In this document: one piece after another, positions 5,653-10,152 of the stretch
Layout: each line of letters begins with the position of its first letter
How positions within the stretch are numbered: the stretch's first letter is position 1
Origin: Candidatus Woesearchaeota archaeon
GTDB taxonomy: Archaea > Nanobdellota > Nanobdellia > Woesearchaeales > UBA10216
Reading direction: 5' to 3'
NCBI GenBank assembly: GCA_016180145.1
Contig: JACPBT010000075.1
Span: 1-10,152 of the forward strand
DNA: 10,152 nt
Notes under the pieces: generated by a model
Told to the model about the DNA's origin: nothing
The model's input: only the letters and a program-made list of their open reading frames with translations
Databases searched by the model: none
Made by a program: the position numbers and the translations under genes

Positions 5653-6474
5653 ATGATTGTGAAGGAAGAATTTTTAAGCAAGTTGAGAACGTATTTCTCT
5701 TTGAATTTGTATGAAGTAAAGATTTGGACTGCGCTTTTGTCAAGGGGGGCGGCATCTGCCGGCGAGCTTTCTGACATTGCTAATGTTCCGCGCTCTCGCT
5801 CTTATGATGTTCTTGAGAGCCTTGAGAAAAAGGGATTCCTTGTTATGAAGCTTGGCAAGCCCATCAGGTATGTTGCTGTTTCTCCTGCTGAGGTTGTTGA
5901 GCGGGTTAAGAAGCACATGCGTGAGGAGTCTGACAGGAAGATTAAGCGCCTTGAGGATATGCGCAACACTGAGATTATTGACGAGCTTAAGACTTTGCAT
6001 ACGCAGGGTATTGAGCTTATTGAGCCGTCTGACTTGTCCGGCAGCCTGAAGGGCAGGCATAATTTATACAATCACCTTGACCTTATGATTAAGGGTGCTG
6101 AGAAGTCAGTTACCATAGCTACGACTTCTCAGGGATTGTTGAGAAAGATTGAGGGGTTGAAGCCTACTTTTGAGAAGGTAAAGAAGCGTGGCGTTAAGAT
6201 TAGGATTGCCGCCCCTATTACAAGGGAGGCTAAGGATGCTCTTGCTGATGTGGCTGAGCTTGCTGATGTCAGACATACTGATATGCGGGCAAGGTTCTGC
6301 ATTGTTGATAGCAAGGAGATAATGTTCATGGTGCTGGACGACAAGGAGGTTCATCCTACATATGATGTCGGCATCTGGGTTAACACGCCTTTCTTTGCTT
6401 CATCGGTTGAGAAGATGTTTGACAGCCAGTGGAAGGGCATGGGAAAGGCTGATGACATTATCAGAAAGGGTTGA
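5653..6474 (+). CDS. TrmB-family transcriptional regulator
   Basis: From the ATG at 5653 the protein has 273 residues. A winged helix-turn-helix spans about 15-80, with the recognition-helix region VPRSRSYDVLESLEKKGFL (45-63) that is typical of TrmB/TrmBL proteins. A helical linker follows (about 80-115), then a phospholipase-D-like sensor domain (about 140-260), in which the catalytic HxK is replaced by RARFCIVDSKE (212-222). This means ligand binding rather than catalysis. In studied archaea the family controls sugar transport and metabolism; this protein's ligand and targets are unknown. The ATG at 5644 is the other start, but the G-run ribosome-binding site touches it, whereas it lies 9 nt before 5653. 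The stop is 2 nt from the convergent neighbour's stop. Confidence 0.9.
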   Translation: MIVKEEFLSKLRTYFSLNLYEVKIWTALLSRGAASAGELSDIANVPRSRSYDVLESLEKKGFLVMKLGKPIRYVAVSPAEVVERVKKHMREESDRKIKRLEDMRNTEIIDELKTLHTQGIELIEPSDLSGSLKGRHNLYNHLDLMIKGAEKSVTIATTSQGLLRKIEGLKPTFEKVKKRGVKIRIAAPITREAKDALADVAELADVRHTDMRARFCIVDSKEIMFMVLDDKEVHPTYDVGIWVNTPFFASSVEKMFDSQWKGMGKADDIIRKG

Positions 6475-6476
6475 GT

Positions 6477-6749
6477 TCAGCCTTTTATGAGGTATAGCGC
6501 CAGTGTTATTATGCCTGCTGTTATGAGTGCTATTGATAGTGCGAATATCAGCATGTATCCTGGCGCGTTTTTTATGTTTATTGATACTTTGAGCGGGTTT
6601 TTCCTTTCTTTTTGTGTTTTTTCTTCTGTTACTGCGAGTGCGTTTTCAACTTCATATACAGGGTAGCCGTTTTCCACGAGGAGCTGCCTTATCTCAGCAG
6701 GCTTTTTTCCGTTTTTCAGCTGCATTGCAGCGTATTCCATAAGGTCCAT
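6477..6749 (-). CDS. Small C-terminally anchored membrane protein with a helical 'GYP' motif
   Basis: The protein has 90 residues from the ATG at 6749. The longer reading frame to 6815 is rejected as the start because a TATA box at 6771-6780 is centred exactly 26 nt before 6749. Residues 5-40 contain KNGKKPAEIRQLLVENGYPVYEVENAL. This matches a short helical motif ('GxxxxxIRxxLxxxGYPxxxVxxAl') common at the N-termini of small archaeal membrane proteins. A single membrane segment spans about 65-87 and the protein ends at residue 90, so the N-terminal part is probably cytoplasmic. It is downstream of pelota on the same strand but has its own promoter. Function is unknown. Confidence 0.75.
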   Translation of the reverse strand: MDLMEYAAMQLKNGKKPAEIRQLLVENGYPVYEVENALAVTEEKTQKERKNPLKVSINIKNAPGYMLIFALSIALITAGIITLALYLIKG

Positions 6750-6770
6750 GGTGGTTTCTCCATCCTTGTA

Positions 6771-6780
6771 GTATTTAATT
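6771..6780 (-). promoter_or_regulatory. TATA box of the small tail-anchored protein gene
   Basis: On the minus strand it reads AATTAAATAC. The distance from its centre to the ATG at 6749 is 26 nt, which predicts a leaderless mRNA and fixes the start. Confidence 0.55.
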
Positions 6781-6830
6781 ATTGCTTTTTTTAGAAAGCG
6801 GCATAAGTTTTGCATATATTCACTTTCTAA

Positions 6831-7853
6831 TTAGTAGTTCTTGTATCTCATAAGCACTGCTATTCCTCCGAGTGCGTCCAGTTTTTTCCCTGCTTCGTTT
6901 TCTGAGTTTATTATGAACACCTCGCTGCTTACCGCCTCCGCTCCTTTCATTGCCTCTTCCGCTTCTTTTCTGTTTTTTTCTGTATGGCTGCTTGTTATTA
7001 GGAGTATTCTCGCATTTCCTGTGCTGATTGCTTCTCTGGTTTCTTTTTTTCCGTATGCCGCAAGTCCGTCTTTTCCTATTTCTTTCATCAGCTCGTCTAC
7101 AAGCTGTGATTCCTGTGATGCGCGCTGCCTTCTGAGGACTTCCTTTAGTTCCGGCCTTTTAAGGATTTCCTCAAATGAGGACATTCCGACAGTGCTGCAT
7201 GTGGCAAGGACTGTTTTTTTTCTTAGTGCCGTGTCTTTTATTTCTTTCATCAGCTCATCCTTCCAGAATGCCGGGCTTGCGATTATTACTGTTTCTGATT
7301 CGTATCTTTTTGCGTATTCTGTGAGTTTTTCTGCCACTTCTTTGTAGAAGTTTTCTGTTGCGCTTTCAGCTCCTTTCTTTGCAACCTTTCCTTTAATCTG
7401 TGAGAGCGCTTCATATCCTTGGCTTCTCAGGAGTGCGAATGCCGCTTCTTCCCTGTCCAGTGCCACCATTACTGTGCGCTGTTGTCTGCTGGTTGCCTGT
7501 TCAAGCCTGCTTAGCTGGTATTTTGGCCATTCCTGTTTTGTTATCGTTGCCACTGAGCCTTCTTCCAGTGTTATTGTGTGGTGGCTGCCTTTTGGGATGT
7601 CTTCCTTTTCTTCGTTTGTTGTTCCGCTTATTCTCAGCGTGTTGCTTCCGAATTCGGTTGCCTCTGTTCTTATTTCAAGGAGCATTGTTTTTTTTGATGC
7701 TTCTTCTTTTTCTCCGAGTTTGATTTTTCTCGTTGTTTTTGAGAGTATGATGTCCCCCTTTTCTATTATCTGGCTCAGGTGCCACAGGTCGTCTGCGTTC
7801 TCAATTGCAACCGTTACTTTTCCATTTCTAAGCTCTTTTTTTATTATTCTCAT
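6831..7853 (-). CDS. pelA: Pelota/Dom34, mRNA surveillance and ribosome rescue factor
   Basis: This 340-residue protein has the three-domain layout of archaeal pelota. The N-terminal Lsm-like domain (1-125) carries the signature VAIENADDLWHLSQIIEKGDII (15-36). The central domain, related to aRF1 (about 127-225), includes VIIASPAFWKDEL (189-201). The C-terminal L7Ae-like domain (about 227-340) starts from a conserved FEEILKRPELKEVL (227-240) and ends IAVLMRY. There is no GGQ motif, as expected for pelota, which binds stalled ribosomes in the A site and promotes splitting together with an aEF1A-type GTPase and ABCE1. Length is normal for the family. A TATA box at 7877-7885 lies about 28 nt before the ATG, so the mRNA is nearly leaderless. 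Confidence 0.94.
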   Translation of the reverse strand: MRIIKKELRNGKVTVAIENADDLWHLSQIIEKGDIILSKTTRKIKLGEKEEASKKTMLLEIRTEATEFGSNTLRISGTTNEEKEDIPKGSHHTITLEEGSVATITKQEWPKYQLSRLEQATSRQQRTVMVALDREEAAFALLRSQGYEALSQIKGKVAKKGAESATENFYKEVAEKLTEYAKRYESETVIIASPAFWKDELMKEIKDTALRKKTVLATCSTVGMSSFEEILKRPELKEVLRRQRASQESQLVDELMKEIGKDGLAAYGKKETREAISTGNARILLITSSHTEKNRKEAEEAMKGAEAVSSEVFIINSENEAGKKLDALGGIAVLMRYKNY

Positions 7854-7876
7854 GGGCTGCTGTGTTTTTTTGCTGT

Positions 7877-7885
7877 TTTTAATAG
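7877..7885 (-). promoter_or_regulatory. TATA box of pelota
   Basis: The minus strand reads ATTAAAAAC, centred about 28 nt upstream of the pelota ATG at 7853. Confidence 0.5.
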
Positions 7886-7906
7886 TTTGTTATAGCCTTG
7901 CCGGCT

Positions 7907-7936
7907 GGCCGTAGCTGTGGCCGTTACTACTGTTGT
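7907..7936. repeat. GGCCGT/GTTGTT repeat tract in the pelota upstream region
   Basis: GGCCGT occurs at 7907-7912 and 7919-7924 (12-bp period) and is followed by TACTAC and TGTTGTTG. It lies about 22 bp upstream of the pelota TATA box, in the position equivalent to the tandem repeats before pheST. It shares CGTAGC and GTTACT blocks with them. No known element is recognised. Confidence 0.35.
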
Positions 7937-7978
7937 TGAAAATTATTGTCTTGCATAACTGCCTGAGGAAAGGAAAAA

Positions 7979-7988
7979 CTTTATAAAG
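7979..7988 (+). promoter_or_regulatory. TATA box of the surface-protein gene
   Basis: CTTTATAAAG is a perfect palindrome whose centre is 30 nt before the ATG at 8014. Transcription should start about 8009-8011, almost at the start codon. Confidence 0.6.
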
Positions 7989-8013
7989 AAAATTCAGGAT
8001 TTATGCAGGAGTG

Positions 8014-9198
8014 ATGAACAAGAAAGCTCAGCCTTCTGGAGGTTCTGCCGCTGCACTTTTGGTAATTATTGCGTCTTTTATCCTGCTTTACATTCTTTTC
8101 CTGCCTGGTAAGGATAGGGAGGAGCTTCTCGGCGCTGATGGCGGTATTCCTCCTTTTGTTGCTTCTGAGGTTGTTGGCAGTGTGCTTCTTAAGGAGCAGC
8201 CCGGCACTTTGGCAAAGCTGAAGGAGCGGGATTTTGAGCATTCCATACCCTCTTTTAATATTGTTGCTGAGAAGGAGGATGTTGTGCTTAAGAAGGTTGA
8301 TTCGCTGTTTGTTGATAATTCTGAGCCTTCACGTGCCATTCCGTTGTCTTTTAAGGATGGTGCAGAGAACGTTCTGTTGTCTTTCTCTGTTGAGGGGCAT
8401 AAGGGAACTTTGAGCATCAGGGTGGATGGGGAGCGTGTTTTCCGGGGTGAGGTTGAGCGCAATGTTGAGCCGATTTCTCTTGACGGGCTTTCCGGCAGCA
8501 GTGTGATTGAGTTTTCTGTTGACAAGTCGCCGTCATGGATGTTTTGGTCCAGGAACTTTTATGATGTCAGGAATGTGCAGGTTTCAGGCACTGTTTCGCG
8601 GCTTTCCGGCAGCGAGGCTTTGAATACGTTTTTTGTTTCTGCTGATGAGGCTCGTGCCGATAATATTGAGCAGGCGCATGTTGCTTATTTTGTTGACTGC
8701 AGGGGTTCTGTCGGCGGCAAGATTGATGTGTTCTTGAATGGCAAGCTTTTGTCTTCAAGGGTGCCTGATTGCGGTAATCTGGAAAAAACCATCATTGCGC
8801 CTTCTGAGCTTGTTGCAGGCAGGAATGAGCTTAAGTTTTCCACATTAAGCGGCCGCTATCTTGTTGACCGTGTTTTTGTGAAGGTTTTCCTGAAGAAGCC
8901 TGTTTTGCCTGTGTTTTTCTTTGATGTTAACCGGAGCCAGTTCAGGAAGATTAGTGACGGGGCTCTTAATTCAAGCCTTTCTATGAGGTTTGTTGATGAT
9001 GGTGAGAGGAAGCGTGCTGTTATTGATGTTAATGAGCATCGCATTTTCCTTGATACGAGGCAGAAGTCTTTTTCAAGGAACATTGATGCTTTTGTGGTTG
9101 AGGGCAGCAATTCGCTTTCTGTTGACCCTGAAACTACCCTTAATGTTTTGGAGTTGAAGGTTTCTGTTGATTGCAGGAAGGAGAAGGATTGTCGTTAA
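8014..9198 (+). CDS. Membrane-anchored extracytoplasmic protein with three repeated beta-domains
   Basis: The protein has 394 residues from the ATG at 8014; a GTG at 8011 is an alternative. A short basic N-terminus (MNKKAQPSGGSA) precedes one membrane segment at about 11-30, ending LFLPGKDREELLG. I have seen this style of N-terminus in Woesearchaeota/Pacearchaeota hypothetical proteins. The rest is beta-rich and probably outside the cell. Three segments look alike (about 118-195, 220-293 and 320-385). Each has an alternating strand leading to a 'V-D/N-G/E' turn (IRVDGERVF, VFLNGKLLS, IDVNEHRIF) and a later G-x-N/S-x-L/I strand (GSSVIEFS, GRNELKFS, GSNSLSVD). Cysteines occur as C229/C253 and C387/C393, possibly disulfides. 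Function is unknown; binding or surface structure is a guess. Confidence 0.8.
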   Translation: MNKKAQPSGGSAAALLVIIASFILLYILFLPGKDREELLGADGGIPPFVASEVVGSVLLKEQPGTLAKLKERDFEHSIPSFNIVAEKEDVVLKKVDSLFVDNSEPSRAIPLSFKDGAENVLLSFSVEGHKGTLSIRVDGERVFRGEVERNVEPISLDGLSGSSVIEFSVDKSPSWMFWSRNFYDVRNVQVSGTVSRLSGSEALNTFFVSADEARADNIEQAHVAYFVDCRGSVGGKIDVFLNGKLLSSRVPDCGNLEKTIIAPSELVAGRNELKFSTLSGRYLVDRVFVKVFLKKPVLPVFFFDVNRSQFRKISDGALNSSLSMRFVDDGERKRAVIDVNEHRIFLDTRQKSFSRNIDAFVVEGSNSLSVDPETTLNVLELKVSVDCRKEKDCR

Positions 9199-9614
9199 TG
9201 TCTTTCTTTTAGGTATAGTGTTATCAGGTATGGCGCTGTGAAGGCTATTGCGTATGTTATGGCTGCTGTTTCAGGCTCAAAGCTTGTTGCTATGCCAAAT
9301 GCTTTTGCTATTTTTGGCGCTGATGATGATGTGGCGAGGATGCTTATTATTGAGAATGATGGCACGAGGATTATGGCTGCAAGGTGGTGGTGCGTGCTTA
9401 GGTTTTCTATTTTTGTTATCAGCAGGCTGAATACGTAGCCGAACAGTATTGCAATGGCTGTTAAAAAAAGGTTGAACACGGCTGTTGTTGTGAAAATTGC
9501 AAGAAATGTTATTGCCACCGCTGCGAAAATGTTTGTTATTGTGAGGGTTAAAAGTGTTGTCCAGTAGATTATAATAGCGTAATTTTCAGGTTTTTTCTTA
9601 CTCTCTTTCGCCAA
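9195..9614 (-). CDS. Four-helix membrane protein with a TTG start
   Basis: The protein has 139 residues with a basic N-terminus (AKESKKKPENY) and about four membrane segments (17-39, 42-66, 76-96 and 115-135). A histidine triplet at 75-77 is in the central loop. The only usable in-frame start near the N-terminus is TTG at 9614, which lies 17 nt inside the upstream gene. A GGAG about 12 nt before it could serve the ribosome. The pairing implies translational coupling with the HEPN-like protein. The 3' end overlaps the convergent surface-protein gene by 4 nt. No family is recognised. Confidence 0.72.
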   Translation of the reverse strand: MAKESKKKPENYAIIIYWTTLLTLTITNIFAAVAITFLAIFTTTAVFNLFLTAIAILFGYVFSLLITKIENLSTHHHLAAIILVPSFSIISILATSSSAPKIAKAFGIATSFEPETAAITYAIAFTAPYLITLYLKERH

Positions 9615-10056
9615 ACAGCATCCGCTCCACGTATTCTATGTATTCTTTTGTTTTATTGTAGTATTCCTTGGTTGTGTCTATGTCCACGTTTACTATTCCT
9701 GTTTCTGTTACCGCTGTCATTGTGACGTGCCGCCTGTATTCCTTGCTTCTTGTGTATTCTGCCCTGTTAATCTGCTTTAGGCGCATTCCGAAGTCTACCA
9801 TTTCTGCTATTTTTGGGTCCTTGAAGGCGGTTTTTGCGAGTTCTCCTTTTAGTCCGAGGTTTTCAGGCTTTTCTTTTATGAGCTTTTTTTTGAGGGCGTA
9901 GTCCAGCATTGTGTCAACTGCTGCGTCTATGGCGTTGATTAGCCGTTCTAGCATGCTTTTTATTACGTCAACTGTTCGTGTGACTTTTAGGCTTACATAT
10001 AGGAGATGGTCTGCTCTTTTCATTTCTTCTCTTGCGTTTTGTAGAATCTCAGGCAT
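9598..10056 (-). CDS. HEPN-like helical protein
   Basis: From the ATG at 10056 the protein has 152 residues; 20 upstream codons in frame are excluded because the TATA box lies inside them. It is mainly helical: a first helix pair (about 4-57, with REEMKRADHLLYVSL and RLINAIDAAVDTML), then a helix ending in YTRSKEYRRHVTM (101-113), then a C-terminal helix rich in Y/E/K. R103 and H110 form an Rx6H spacing compatible with the HEPN motif (R-x4-6-H) of nucleotide-binding or RNase proteins. Similar small helical proteins are widespread in DPANN archaea as far as I recall. The HEPN call is tentative; it could be a non-catalytic scaffold. It forms an overlapping pair with the four-helix membrane protein. 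Confidence 0.75.
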   Translation of the reverse strand: MPEILQNAREEMKRADHLLYVSLKVTRTVDVIKSMLERLINAIDAAVDTMLDYALKKKLIKEKPENLGLKGELAKTAFKDPKIAEMVDFGMRLKQINRAEYTRSKEYRRHVTMTAVTETGIVNVDIDTTKEYYNKTKEYIEYVERMLFGERE

Positions 10057-10081
10057 AATATATATCTCATATGCATTTCTT

Positions 10082-10092
10082 TCTATATAAAT
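10082..10092 (-). promoter_or_regulatory. TATA box of the HEPN-like/membrane pair
   Basis: The minus strand reads ATTTATATAGA, centred about 31 nt before the ATG at 10056. The box overlaps the upstream in-frame codons, which supports the shorter protein. Confidence 0.5.
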
Positions 10093-10152
10093 ATTGCTTA
10101 TTTTGGATGATTTCAAGTTAAGTGGGAAATTGCTTTGCAGTTGCTATGGCTG

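Noticed and set aside
6750..6815. N-terminal extension of the tail-anchored protein to an ATG at 6815
   Set aside because: The extension contains the TATA box at 6771-6780, which is placed for a leaderless start at 6749.
10057..10116. N-terminal extension of the HEPN-like protein to an ATG at 10116
   Set aside because: The TATA box at 10082-10092 lies inside it, and the extension residues look like translated AT-rich promoter DNA.
1..10152. CRISPR arrays, insertion sequences, rRNA
   Set aside because: No regularly spaced repeats of suitable length, no transposase-like frame and no rRNA-like sequence were seen on either strand.

Overview
The window looks like chromosomal DNA from a small-genome archaeon, most likely of the DPANN/Nanoarchaeota type (Woesearchaeota- or Pacearchaeota-like). 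The evidence is the archaeal/eukaryotic ribosomal proteins L34e and L14e, archaeal-type PheS and PheT, pelota, a TrmB-family regulator, TATA boxes centred about 26-31 nt before most start codons (leaderless or nearly leaderless transcripts), and extreme compactness. The assignment to DPANN rests on remembered family resemblance, not on a search.

Layout. 1-142: upstream DNA and promoter of the L34e operon. 143-1602 (+): rpl34e, rpl14e and a six-helix membrane protein, with no gaps. 1586-4760 (-): pheS-pheT, meeting the first operon tail to tail with a 17-bp overlap. 4800-5640: a non-coding-rich islet holding one small minus-strand gene (4963-5289) of unknown function, flanked by inverted repeats. 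5653-6474 (+): TrmB-family regulator. 6477-6749 (-): small tail-anchored protein. 6831-7853 (-): pelota. 8014-9198 (+): membrane-anchored protein with three repeat-like beta domains. 9195-9614 and 9598-10056 (-): a translationally overlapping pair, a four-helix membrane protein and a HEPN-like helical protein.

How the genes work together. Most of the window is core information processing: large-subunit ribosomal proteins, phenylalanyl-tRNA charging and ribosome rescue. Around it are small membrane or surface proteins typical of poorly characterised archaeal genomes.

Two window-wide patterns stand out. The plus strand is strongly G+T-rich whichever strand is coding, so plus-strand genes use T/G-ending codons and minus-strand genes use A/C-ending codons; this suggests replication-linked strand asymmetry. 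The islet at about 4860-5600 breaks the pattern, and its gene also carries a clear Shine-Dalgarno sequence and flanking inverted repeats, so it looks acquired or inverted. All three convergent gene pairs meet within 2 nt or overlap. I found no CRISPR array, tRNA, rRNA or insertion sequence.
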